From Leidyana gryllorum EB-2025a (lineage: Eukaryota > Apicomplexa), in contig JBLWGC010000036.1 in the NCBI GenBank assembly GCA_048772705.1, forward strand, positions 124,001 to 188,000: a DNA stretch of 64,000 nucleotides, given 5' to 3'. The translations under genes were made by a program, and so were the position numbers. Below, piece after piece: positions 21,038-33,748 of the stretch. Below the pieces are notes generated by a model. The model searched no databases. It was not told the DNA's origin and saw only the letters and a program-made list of their open reading frames with translations. The first letter of the stretch is position 1. The number at the start of each line of letters is the position of its first letter.

Positions 21038-23043
21038 TTAGGGGGCGGTGAGATCAGTGTGATCAAGCCATTGCAAGAAAGGATCGATCGCAATCTCGAA
21101 GATTGAGCATGGAAGAGGCAAGCCATACTTTATGAGCGTTTCGGGGTGTACTACGCCCATTCTACCGATGCACTTCTCCTTAGACGACGAACCGTCAGCC
21201 CCTTCCTCAAATACCATAATGGAAACACATCTGTCAGCAAGGAATGCTCCGTCGTCGGAGCACTCAACTAGTCGATAGCGCCTGTTCCATTTGGGGCCGT
21301 CTTGACTGTAGACAGGCGAGACTTTGAGCATATGCATGACATGATCCAGGAGACCATGAATGTCTTGCAAAGAATCGCTTGTGTCAGCGATCAAGGCCGC
21401 TACATGTCGTCGATGCTTGGTTTTATTGTCCGCTGCAGGGTCCACTGCCACGACGTCGCCCACCTCGAACACTTTAATGGGAAGCATGGTATGCTGATTG
21501 CTTGCAAATGTTTTCAGGAGACCGGGAATCAAGGTGGTCCGGGCGCATTCGAACTCTTTCGTTTTCGGGTCAGACACGAGCGCAGGAGTAACGTTGATGC
21601 TGAAAGGCTCGTCTCCAGACTCCTTGTCCGACATGGCGCGTCGCAGATTGTCAAAGCAATCATCCACACTGACCAGAACGAAAGTTAGACACTCTCTCCA
21701 CCCTGCCATCGCAATGTGGCGGCGAAGCCTCTCGGACAAATTGTTAATGGACTGGAGGTGCACTGTGGGATGGGCAGATTTCACAATTCTGGAGCGAAGA
21801 TCATTTCGTGTCGAGCGTCAGTAGTACTCACTTGTTATAGCCGTAAGCTATAGCAATATCCTCAGCGATATCACACGGATGGAGAATATCTCGACGAGTG
21901 ATCGGGCATTCGATCACCAGTTTGGCTTCATCCTCCTGTGGGACCGCCCTTAAGCACATGCGGGGAAGCAGTGCCTCAATGCAGCTCTTGGTGAGGTCAG
22001 GAACGCCAATCAAGCGTTGAACGTATTCCGGGTCCACCTTAAATTTGTCGGTTCTCAGGCTGGGGTACGTCAGATCATGATGATATTCTGTCTTTCCAAG
22101 CCGAGAGGGCACTCCTGGGTGTTCTTCGTCATATATCACCCGCACAGGCTCGACCCTGACGACAAACAGTATACCAAATGGGCGACGTTGGCACTTACGT
22201 GAAAGGCTCAGCAGTTTTCCTGCTCATGAAGGCGGTGATGACATCCAGCACGATTTCCGCCTTGCGAATGTCACAGGCTGTGATGTCCACGAAGACATTG
22301 CGAGTGTCTTTTGACATCTTGCTCAACTCGCCATTGATGATGGGTGGGACCGAAGCCACCTCGTTCGCGCTATCGAGAATTACAGGGATGTTAGCACTGT
22401 CTTGTGTGATGTGGAGGTATGGCTTGAGATAAGTGTTCTCCAACAGTCTGAACATTCCCTCTCCGTCAACGCGCTCGGTCTGTGTCAGAGGGACGAAGTG
22501 GAACCCACCCTTCTGTGGCAATGCATCATAGCGAAATGGAGGCTTGAGTACGTCCAGATTGTGCGTGCCGATAGCCACCAGTGTTCGTCTGCGACATAAG
22601 TTTTGGTGGAGTTTGTCTTGGAGGTCAATGAAAGAACGGAAATCCTTCTCGTCCTTGAAGGTCACGTTGCGGAACACAGCTCCAATGACGTAAGGCCGGA
22701 GCGGATGCACGCCAGCTCCCACGTGAATGGTAACCGGATCGTCCTTCGGTTTGACCAGTCTGTAATCCGGGAATGGATGTGTTTTGGGTTCCAAGTAATG
22801 TAAGAGGGCGTCCACGATACCCTCAAGGCACAAGAGGTCATATCGGCTGGCAGCGACCTCGATCCGCATTCTCGGTTCCGCATCAGCAGCTTCCTCGACC
22901 TCCAGCCCATCATACTCCAAGCCGAAATCAAAGCATAATGCTTCCAGCGTCTCCTCAAACACATTCAAATCGAACTCATCAAGGCCAAGAGCAGACCCCA
23001 AATGGTCATACAACCGACGGGCATCAACAGTGACAGTTGGCAT
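21038..23043 (-). CDS. FARSB: Cytosolic phenylalanyl-tRNA synthetase beta subunit
   Basis: Three exons (23043-22199, 22155-21832, 21788-21038) give 639 aa. The start MPTVTVDARRLYDHLG is the archaeal/eukaryotic cytosolic PheRS beta N-terminus. Recognisable later parts are the B3/4 tRNA-editing domain (IGTHNLD, the NTYLKPYLHI region), the B5 domain around ITRRDILHPCDIAEDIAIAYGYN, and the C-terminal synthetase-like fold beginning NNLSERLRRHIAMAG. It pairs with the catalytic alpha subunit to charge tRNA-Phe. A T-rich run ending GAG lies 6 nt before the ATG. It sits 27 bp downstream of the cyclase gene on the same strand and ends 69 bp from Rab11. About 50 residues longer than the human protein. 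Confidence 0.95.
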
Positions 23044-23070
23044 ATTGCCCTCAAAATCCAAAAATTCTAA

Positions 23071-26000
23071 CTAGGCCACACCAGGACTTTGCCTGTTCAT
23101 TTGCCGACGGAGTCTCTCGAGATCATCTGTTGGTGACTCTGGTTGGATTCGCCGTTCGACTTGTTGTAAGAAGGGCGACGATACGCCCGGCTTTCGGGAG
23201 GCTAAGACGGACGGTCGCCTCCGTGGAAGCCTGCGAGCCCTAGCTCGAGATTTGACAAACTCTTCATCACTTGGGCTCGGTCCCATCCGCTCGGTAATGA
23301 AGTAGGACGGCACCTGATTAGTCAAAACCGCCACTACCTTGTTGAAATCGAATTCGAATCGGCTGAAGGGGCAATGCGGAGTGAGGTGATTCTCCTTCAA
23401 CTTACTCGGGGAAAGCGTTCTCAACAAATTGTTTGAAACTCTCAGAGCAACTCACTCGACCGGGAGCTCCGGAAGATTCCATAGAGTTGCCAGTTAGGAC
23501 ATCCATACCCCAGAGGTCATATCGAATCGTTCCACTACCAATAATTCCTCCCACACACTCTCCGAAGTGTAGACCGATTCTCATATTCAGGCTGGGAACA
23601 TTCACTTCGTTAGCAACCACTCGAATATTGTACAGCATAGATTGCGCCATCCTGGATCACGGTGTGATACACATCAGAATCGATCTGACCAACAAACAAC
23701 GCTCTTACCTCCAGCATCGATCTGCCCCTGGGACCGGATCCACTTCTCGTGTCTCGGTACCTGGATCACTGACTGCGACATAAGCGTCTCCGATGGTGCA
23801 TAGCTTGAACAGTTTGTACTTTGTGGAATCGCGGTCGAACCGGGCGAACAGTTTCTGAAGAAGCCTGACAACTTCCGTTGCATCCACAGTCTTGGCATAA
23901 CTAGTGAAGCCAACAATGTCAGCAAACAGAAAACTCATGTTGTGGTGGTGATACGCTTCCTTGACTCTGTCATTTTGGAAATCTTCTAAGATCAGTCGGG
24001 GCACCATTTCGCCCAACAGCTCGTCTGCCCGACTTTCCGTAATATGCGACTGCTGCATGATATACCAGGTGAATCGATTGAACAATTCCTGAGACGAGTG
24101 GACTCCGTGAGTGCTTTTATACTCAAACTCACATTGACATAACAACTCAGGAACTGAAAGAAAAACATGGCGGGAAAGAGAGGCAACAAACGCTTTGAAT
24201 CGGCGTTGGGAGTGACCACCACCGTTAGAAAGACCGATATAATCGTGAGCATGAGAATGTCGATCAGTATGAGATGGTGGAACAACAGACCGCTATTGTG
24301 ATGGAGTACCACAAACACGAACGCCAGCTCTGTCGTATCGCTAAAGTATTGCCAACTGACGTGTTCAGTGGGCGTTTTACTGAATAGAAGAGGGATAAGA
24401 AACATTGGCTCACTTTCAACTTACGCATGCTCCCAACTCGGGGTTAAGACAAAGACGATCATCACCCCAATGTAGAGGAAAGATGCTATTTGAATGGCCC
24501 AAGTTGGCTTTATCAAAGATCTCGAATGTCGCGATTGCAACTCGTGGAATAAGAGCCAAGTGACGAATCCCAAAACGAGCTCGCTAGCCCGGATCCACCA
24601 ATACCCCAAGAGGAGCGCCGCATCAGTGGTAGGAATATAATACTCTGGGGTGTCTGTGTCCGGAGATTGACTCGCCCGAGAGAAAGGAGTGAACAAATCA
24701 GATAGCTCCGTGTTGAGGTCCTTCGATCTCTCGGCATAGATTCGCGCAACTGTAGTTACTCCGAGCACCAGCTACCACCAACTAGTGCTTTGAAATGGGC
24801 AAGCACTGCTCACCATGAAGATGATTAATGATGATTGAACGCCAATCAGATATACCCATTCTCGCCGACTGTTGCGAACAAAGCGCGCCTCCAGCGCTTT
24901 TTGCTTAAATGTCAAATTGAAGAACGAGAGATTCTCGGTAAACTTGACTGTTGGAGAATGGAGGAGATGGTTCAAAACCGTCCAACATACCCATGTTGAT
25001 AGCGATTGTGCCGCGCTTCGTGTCGTCGAGGGCGATCTCTGCCGTCACAGCCTCAGTTTCTGCGGCTGCCAGAGGAGTTTGGAGGGCCGAGCTGCCGACT
25101 CGTCCCATCCCAGCTTGGCTCTCCCCTTGGTGCGATAGACTAGTCACCGATCGTTAGCGAACAACAGAGTTAAGACTTACTCCACCTCAACGGTGCTGTT
25201 CACCGCGCGCTCCTGCATGTCCGAAGAAGCCATATGCTCAACTGGAGAAGGTGTGGGCGGGGGTGACGCGAAATGGAGTGGGTCGCGACTCAGCCGAGTC
25301 TCGAAGTGGGCTGGTGGTGTCCCTTTGACCATTGTCATCACCCGCGTAAGGGTCTCCAAAGACGGCCTGAGACTCTGAGGCGGGCTGAAAGAGAGGGCTG
25401 ACTCCATGCTCGGACGATGCGAAAGCAAAGGGGTGTGCAGGGCTCCCAGTGGTCTCATGGCCGCATGTCGGGGGGCATTCCGAAAGGTTGGCGAAGAGCC
25501 AGATTGGTCTTGACGAGGCTACGGAAGATTGACTCATCATTGAGATCCGATGACAATCTCACCGAAGCTTCTTCATCGGTCTCAACACTGATCGATCGAG
25601 CAGTGAGAGCAGCTTCTCGCCCAATCGTGAACTGAGGATAGTCCTCCCCCTCCACCACCTTCAGTAAGTGTGTGGTCATGAGACCTTTGCCTTTGACCTC
25701 CAACTTCCTCATTTCCCACTTGTACTTATACTCGGTACGGATGTATTGCCACCTACGCTGTGATCAACAGGTCATGGAGCTAGCAATGTCTCACGTGTCA
25801 TCACTGATGTGGATGTGATCTGCTTCGCCCGTCATCTTCATACGGCTAGCAGTGTTGACCGTATCCCCGAACAACGCGTATTGCGGTTTCTTGGCACCAA
25901 CGACACCCGATGTAACTTTACCAGTGTGCATCCCAATCTTCACTCGGAGCCGATGCGACTCGGATTTCATGATCTGAGTGCTCTCGTCCACTTCCTCGCT

Positions 26001-29000
26001 GGTTTCATGTTTCAGCTGTGCGGGTGCGTTCAGATGAGTTCCCCCTGGTCCAGGAACAGGAGGGGTGGTCGGTTTCTGTGGGCGACTGGTCATTGCGTCT
26101 GTGGGATCCGAGGTCTTGACATATCGAGCTTGTGCGACTATTCCAAGCATTCGCAACGCCATTCTGAGGATTGTGAGACACGTGTCCGCTACCGGAGAAC
26201 TCACTCCATAGCGCGCGTTACATCGCCCTGCAAGTCATTACTCTGTTGGTAGGAACCCGGTTTGATCCCGGAACAGCTCAGATAAGTCTCGAAAACCGTT
26301 TCGATCTTTGTGACATTATAGCGGGCAGCACATTTGTCGAATTCCAGGAAGAGGGCATCAAGTAGAGTCACGAGTAATTCCGGCTTGATGCAGGACACCA
26401 GATTTTGGAATTCGTATATGTCGCAGAAAATAACCGTGACAATACCAGGATCTTCTGCTTGTAGGCCTTCGGGGATCCTGAAAGCACTCACTCGTTATTT
26501 GTCGAAGAGAAGTTCACTTACCCGTCTTGGTTGAGAGGAGAGCTGAGCATCTTCTCAACCACAAACGCCGGCAGCATTTGTTTGAGCAGCTCGCGCTGCT
26601 TCCGCCTTGAAGCATCGACTTGGTGATTGAGCATGAATCGTTTGCGCAACGCGAACTCCAATCTATGCCCTGCGAACGCACAGAATGCCACTATCCCGAG
26701 AGCAAAGCTCAGAGAGAAAATCAGCGAAGCTAATGATAATCGCCATACATCTCTGGACGGACAGACATAATCCTGAATGAGGAGACCCAATGCTTACACT
26801 ATGAAGCATGCCACCAAATACATGATGTTAAGCAAAATAGCCCTGGATACAGGCGTGCGGCTGACCACCAGCGTCCATACACTAAATTGACCGATAGCAT
26901 AGACAGCGGGAGTGCTCGTGAAGTGGCTGGGGATGTAGGTGACAATGTAAATAGAGCAGAAAATCAGGTTCAGGACGTCAAAGTGTTTCCACGGCCAAGC
27001 AGACCAGCTTGTACAGAAGAAGATAACAGGTAGCGTGGCACGCGCCGCTGGGAGTACAATGTATGCAGGTTGGTTGATGCCTGCGTTCGCAGTGCCCCAT
27101 ACTTCAAGCAAACCAGTGACAATACATCCAACAAAGAAAGCCCGATAACAATTGGCAAATTGTTGTCGCTCAAGAGCATTACTCTGTCGATACTCTTCTT
27201 CCAACTGCTGATCCTTGAATGTCATCAACCGAGTGTTGATGAGTGATCGAGCTCTCGGATCTCCACCCTTCACATTCTTGTGTGTATTATCCATCACTAT
27301 CTGGGATGCCCCAGGCACGCCTCTCTGGGATCCTTCTACAGTTCTAGCTGACGATAGTCGGGATTCTCGCATAGAGTGAGGAGCTGAGGGGTCATGGAGC
27401 GATTCCAGTGATCCAGAGTTTCCGCCAATCAGCGACACCCGATCGTCGGCTTCATCCTCAGAGCTCCCAGAAGAGTCATTACTTGTGTCTTCCCAGCTCT
27501 CCAATTCGAAGAGATCTGAGCTCACCCCTCCTTCGCTGCCCATACCCTCCAAGGATGCTACAGAGACATTATCTTCGACCACAATGCCTTCCTGTACAGG
27601 CGTGTCACTCATAGAACGTCGGTGCACGGTTTTGCGTGCCTCCGATATCATCTCACGCACAACTGGTGCATTGACCTGTGAAACAGTGCTGGCCATAGTT
27701 GAAGAGCTACGGAAACGGTTTGCCTGGTCCCCGGATGTTGATCCCATAATGTCTTCCATCGGACCAACACTCCGGAGAACCAGAGTGTAGGGCATCAGTC
27801 GATGCACGAGAGAAAAGATCACCGACTCTCGAGGGAAATTGATCACCGGAACCGGTGAGATATCTGCCGGATCGCCAACACCTTCCACCGTCGCTGCCCA
27901 CGACGCTTGCCGACTGTAACGACTCAATTTCGACTGAGTCATCTCGATTGGCCGAAAGGCTTGGAGGATCAGCGTGACCCCTATTTGCAGCAAGCAAGCG
28001 ATGATTCCAACAGCAATGCAAGTCAGTAGGACCGGGATCAAGCTCAAATATGCCATCCTCTCAGGAGCCGCTACCCACATTATCATCAATCCAATGAGGA
28101 TCGGGAGTGCCGCCAAAGCTGAGGCCACCTGGACTTGTAAGTACGGAGCTACAGGTCGGAACAGCTCCTGAACTATCAATCGTAAGCCAACAACGAAAGC
28201 TAAAGTAGCCGGCATGGAGTCAGACAAGGTATTTGCAACTACGAAATGATGACATGGCAGCAACCGTAGGACTCACCCATCCCATTCGCCAATATTCCAT
28301 AGTGATTACCAAGAAAAGCGAGAGTATAGAATGTGCCCACGCTAGCCAACAAACTCTCAGCAAGGGTCACATAGAGGATTGGCAGTCTGGTCTGCCACCG
28401 GCCTCGGCTCTGTAAAAGCAGAATATTGCTGTCTCACATTCTTTCAAGCAAAGACCGAGCGCGTTCCAGCCACGTCACGCACAACGTTGCTGCCCATCGG
28501 GTGAAAATGCACACTGCTTGCAGGTCGAGGTGCGCACGGTGCTGACGCGGGAGCAAGCATGGCGCGCAAGCAGCAAAGCCCGATTGTGCAAGTCGCACTC
28601 ACGTCATGCTTGTTGCAGATTGAGTGCACAATTGAGCACACGTGCCAGCACAAGCAAGGATAATGGCGATAGTCATGCGCGCTTGCGCACAATATGGCAA
28701 TTTCGTGCAACAAAAGTTCAAGGACTGCTTACCGATGCATAGAAAGCGGCAACATACTGTGGATTCGGAGCGATCTGTGGCGATGGATATATTTGATAGG
28801 CTAGGGGCGGCAGAAGTGTCCAAAGCAAGAGGATGAGTGGAATCATTGCTTCGTGCCCGAACAGACTCTCCAGAGTGGACGATCCTAACCAGCCATACCA
28901 CAACAAGGACCAGCCCACAACACCGCTCTTATACACAACCCACAGGATGCTCCTAGTATTGCGATCCAGCACTTCGGCGCCATGAGCGCACAGCAACACA

Positions 29001-32000
29001 ACAAGTGAGTTGAGGTCAGCGACCGCCACGTCTGTATGATGTAGCAATTCTTTGAGCACGAAGTCTGATCGCGCCACGTCTTCGTCATTCCATTGTCCAA
29101 AGAGTCCGACTCCGACACTTGCAGCCCGCAACATGCTGATGTCACCTATACCATCACCGATGGCCAGAACCACCGGTTGGGGCACCAGGCATCTGCGAAC
29201 GGTGGTACAGATGATGCCTTTCTGGGCTGGGGCCAATCGATAGCAGATGACTGAATCACTATTGCAGCCCATCAGGATGAAGACGGTTTGCATCTCAATA
29301 CTGCTCAGCAATGTCGAGATCACCTTTGTGGAGAACAATGTGCACAGCTCCTTCTCCTTTGCTTGTGACCGTGCGCGGGCTCTACGGAATTTGGCGAACA
29401 GAAGAAGTAGTTCCCGTCTTATCTCTCCGCCTCCGTTGCCAGAATACTGGCCAAAGGTGGACGAGGCGCTCTTATCGACCATTCGAGCACTGCCGCTACC
29501 AGAGCCTTGAGCCAACTCTTGGGACTTCTGCTGCGACAGGTGCATATCAGCGACGCGTTTCAAGTGGATCCGTCTCCAATTCTCTCCCACATCAAAGAAG
29601 TGGGCGGTGCGTCCAACGAAGCCCGCTGTGATGGCTGCCTGCTTGACAAACTCGGCTCTATCTCCACTTAAGACCCAGAGTGCACATCCAGCCTGCTTAA
29701 GTACCGTTGAGCAGAGGGGAGCACCCGGCGCCAACTCGTCCTGCAGAAGCACAACCCCCAGGATCTTCAATTTGGTGTGCAGTCTCCGTAGGATTTTCTC
29801 GAGCCGATCACTCTTCTTCGTTATCGCAGACCGCTGATCAGCGCAGACTTTCCGGAAGTCTCGGGTTTCTGTGCGATTGAGCTGCCGGTAGGCAATGATC
29901 AGTGTTCGAAATCCTTCTCTGCTCAGAGCTCGCAACCGCCTGCGGAGCTCCTTCCGCTGTCGTGGGCGTAACTCACTCATGTTGAGTACACCTCGATCCA
30001 GTCCCTTCGCATAGAGGGTAGCGGCGTGCTCGTCTTCCTGACGACACACGACTGTTGTGACTCTTGCATCCGAGAAAGTGGAGCCGAGCAACTCGAAACG
30101 CCGGAGTTGTCCATTGATCTGAGTGAAGTATCTCAGATTTCAGAGTATCAGTGAACTTACGTCGAGATCAGCATATTCTTCCGTGCGGGATATCAGTGCA
30201 AATCCCATCCGTGCAGCCGTGCTGGCACAACATGCATCTTCCTTTTTGCGCGCCCTTAATTTCAAATACTTTACATGACTTTGATTCCATATTTCTTGAC
30301 GTGACTGACGCAAGGGGACAGCTGCAGCACCCTTCACTCCTTTGCCGACGGAGGGACCCTGAACTTCCCAAATGAGATGACTCAGGTAGGGTGGCACATT
30401 GTTTGAAGTGGATCCCGGTTGAATCACGCGGTCTTTGATGATGTTGAATGCGTTGGTGATCTGAGCTCGGGAATCTCGAGCCCGTGGCGAGAGGAGCACT
30501 GCGGCTGGATCCATCTCTGCTCCGGCGCCATCGCGTGTCGGGTGAAATGTGAGAGGCGGCATCGACATCCCAACCTTCGAATGCTCGCCGGTGGGATCAC
30601 TTGAACGAGTGAGGGGGCGTCGGGGTTGCTGAGCCGAGACATGTACCACATCCGCCCACGTTAATCCCGGGGGCATTTCTTCGCAAACAAAAACCGGAGT
30701 CGCCTGATTGCAAAGGGCTAAGGCCTGGACAGATAGAAATGTTTGTCCGAAGAGCCAACGACGAGATACTCACTCGAATGAAGTGGAGTGTAGATCGCTG
30801 GCGTCGCTCGCCCGAATGGAGGTCGGAGAATAATCGGTTGTCATGAAATGAGATTGACCGCTTCACAATGTCCTCATGCAGATCGTCTGTCGCAAAAAGT
30901 GGAGTGATCTGGCGGGGGAGGGGCAACGGGGCGGGCGGACACTCACCTCTGAATCCTCTCGGCAGCGAGAGGAATGGTGTCACATAGTGCAGGTCGATCA
31001 GACCGGGACATTGAGTCGGGAGATTGAAGCTCCTCAGATTGGGTATTCGTTGACGTTTCTCAGTCATCATTCGCCCCCGCGTTTCGCCCCGGGAATCTAA
31101 CATGGCGGCATCATCGAGACCTTCATCCTCACTGGTCTCCGAACTGCTTTGCTTAGCTTCCGTTTCGAAGGGCACCGGGGGACGCCGTATATGGACGAGC
31201 CGGCGTCTCCGCCACGGAAGACGTCCCCTTTTGATTGAGTGACGAACGATCACCGCGGATGCTCGTCGCCTTTCGGTTTCTGGCTCGCCCAACTCGAACC
31301 CTTCAGGGTCAGTTGCGAATGAAGTTTCTCTGACGGCAGGAAGTTGAGTGGTCTCCACCCGGGGCGAAGGGTCGGCTGACTGGACGACCTCATTCTCGCG
31401 GCGAGCGGAGTCCGGGAATAACTCTTTCAGGTCCATAGATCGGATGCTGCTGCGAGCCTCCAGCACTGTGCCCGCTGGTGAGACCGTCCCTGCAGAGGGG
31501 GCGTCTTCGTTTGGGGGGGGAGGGTTGGAGGAGTGTAAGACCTCCATGATTTTGCTGGTTCTCCGGGCGGCAATGTTATCGTCGAACTTGACATCAGGTA
31601 GCCGTCGATTAGTCGTGTTTCCTCGACCAGTTATCGATCTTCGTGTCTCTGCCGGTCCGGCCCCGAATTCGGCTGGAGAAATCACACCTCCACGTCGCTG
31701 ATTCTGGAACACCGGGCTCGCGAGAGACCCTTCGCCTCTGCTACGATTGGATGGGAGTTCAAACATGGTGTGCCGGCGGGGAGATATAATATCATTGTGG
31801 TCCAGAGACGTGCCTCCACTACTGTTGGGCATAGCTTCGCTGTCCTCCTTGTCAGTTTCTCCCGCCGTGCTGCCGTGGTCAGAAATACTCGGCCCAGCGG
31901 ATATGCGAGCCTCTCCAACTCGTCCATAGTCGTGCAGTCCGACCGAGCAACCAACAAACTGTAACTCTCCCGTAGTGAGTGTGCCAGTCTTATCAAACAT

Positions 32001-33657
32001 GGCTATATCCACAGTGCCGAGGTTCTCGATGGCAGCCGGGCGCGTCGCCTGTGCTTTTCGCCAGGACTGATTATAGGTGGAGTAGCTGCCAAGACGCTCG
32101 TCGCGTCCAATTTTAATGGCCTGTAGCCACCGGCTCAGATCCAGCGTTGGAATCAATGCCAGTGGGACCAGGTGGACGAATCGCAACATACTCACGAGTG
32201 CTGCAATTGTGGGGCGGTCGAGCGAGGAATCCCCCTGCAAAATCGCCCAGAACGACGAATCTGACACCCGCAGTCCGCCCAGCATGAGATCTAGCTGAAT
32301 GTGAATCGAGTGTGTGCGTGTGTGTGAGACGCCTCATGCTCCTCACCAAAACGCAGACGAACTGCAGCAGAAGCATTGCGACGGCCAATTTATTGCCAAC
32401 TTCTGCCAAGAAGCCCCTTTTTGCGGATCGATCCGGTTTCCACCTTTGGATCAGGCAATCGCGACCCACATACACGACCAGACCATTGGCGAAACGGGCT
32501 CCACTGAGTCGTGAACCCCGGATTACTATATTTTGAGGCCCGATATCGTATGCTCTCGGCAGCTCTTTCAGCTTTATGCTTCCAGTGAATGACTCCATCA
32601 TTCGTCTACTGAGACACACCCGGGGATCCGGGTGGGAACAAATCACGTGTCCATCCAATGTGGCAAGACCGTCGGGCTCAGATTTGACTGCGTCAATTAG
32701 TCATTTGGGGAGTAATTTCAGATCATTCTCACGTCGCGTTTTGTCGACGGCTGTTTTGTACTGCAGCTCAGCCGATCCGAGCCATCCAGAAAGATCAGCA
32801 TAGACAACACCTTTCTGAGGGTCCGATGTCGAGAGCAACAACATGTCAGCTGGAACCTCGTCGCCCTCCTCCAAGCGAATGATCTCTCCGACTCGCAACT
32901 GATCCCAGTCGACTGGACGGAAAGATTGCGTGGCGGAGTTGAGTGACCACACTTTGCGGCGGTTCTGCTGACGATCGTGTTGCAGTTCGCCGATCATTGA
33001 GACAAGATCTCGGACGATCTGAGGTGGTCTCTCATCTGATCTGATCGGATGAAAGTGAGCTCACCCGATAGCCGAGGACAATGAACAGCGGACCCGCGCA
33101 ATACCAGAAGGAGAATCGAACATCATTAGGGAGTGTGAAATTGACAATACTAAGTATTAAATGCCACGCAATGGGCACTTCGTAGGTATTGTTATATAAG
33201 GATTGCGGTAGAAAGTTCCACACCTGAGTGGAGCGATATACATTAGGTTCACAGCGGTTTGTGTGTGGTCCGCGTCCTTACAGTACGAGTGGAGGTGTAA
33301 ACAGCATTGTCGCGCCGTTTCTGGGTTCTAGAAGTGGGTTTGAGGTGGCTGATAGGGACCTTCCGGAGACCCAGCAGAGGCAGGCCAGCCGAGTCCGTGG
33401 GCTGACGGAGCTTGGACCCCAGCACGCTGAGTCTTGACTGCGCGACGGCAGCTGTCTGTGATTTGCGCGAGTCCACGCCCAATGCCCCCCATGTTCGGAA
33501 AGCCCGTTGACGACTTCGGCGAGATTGACGAGTGGTGCTCTGGTGGGAAGTGAGTGAGTGTGTTAGCGCGCGCGGCGTGTGTTTGTCGTACCCTTCGGCT
33601 ATAGGCGGAGGACCGCCGAGTAGGCTGCTTAGCCACGCTGGGCTCTTGTTGGCCCAT
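23071..33657 (-). CDS. P4-ATPase-like / guanylyl cyclase fusion protein
   Basis: Twenty-two exons add to an in-frame 3116 aa. Start: ATG 33657; exon 1 33657-33592, last exon 23362-23071. The N-terminal half is P4-ATPase-like: [10 protein letters not shown] before TM1, [18 protein letters not shown] (Asp about residue 471), a roughly 300-residue disordered insert, ALALCN, WVLSGDR, GDGIGD, then membrane segments. The second half has two six-helix blocks, each followed by a cyclase domain: C1 about 2129-2330 and C2 about 2840-3000. C1 has KIETV and NTASRM; C2 has FADIVGFT and IGDAY. That places the metal Asps in C2 and the substrate residues in C1, the inverted order known for ciliate and apicomplexan guanylyl cyclases. 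Product is probably cGMP. A 323-nt intron (28410-28732) carries a TGC-rich insert. Confidence 0.93.
28440..28720 (-). repeat. TGCGC/TGCAC-rich intron insert, copy C
   Basis: Fills most of intron 28410-28732 of the cyclase fusion gene, where the other 20 introns are 38-58 nt. It is crowded with TTGCAC, TGTGCGC, GTGCAC and TGCAAG words on both strands, matching the texture of the inserts at 15840-16280 and 20290-20530. Ends are estimates. Confidence 0.65.
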
Positions 33658-33748
33658 AAGAATAGAGGAGTCTAGGAGTGATCAGGGAGCATCTAGGGTT
33701 TGAAGTGGATGTGATGAATTGATGACTATAAAGGCAAATGATTAAGGC

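Noticed and set aside
26773-26797. A 25-nt intron in the cyclase fusion gene
   Set aside because: The nearer AG breaks the frame into C1; the AG at 26753-26754 gives a normal 45-nt intron with VDVWRLSL in frame.
23071-33657. Separate flippase and cyclase genes
   Set aside because: All 22 exons join in phase, with membrane segments continuous from the ATPase into the cyclase half and no start/stop pair between.
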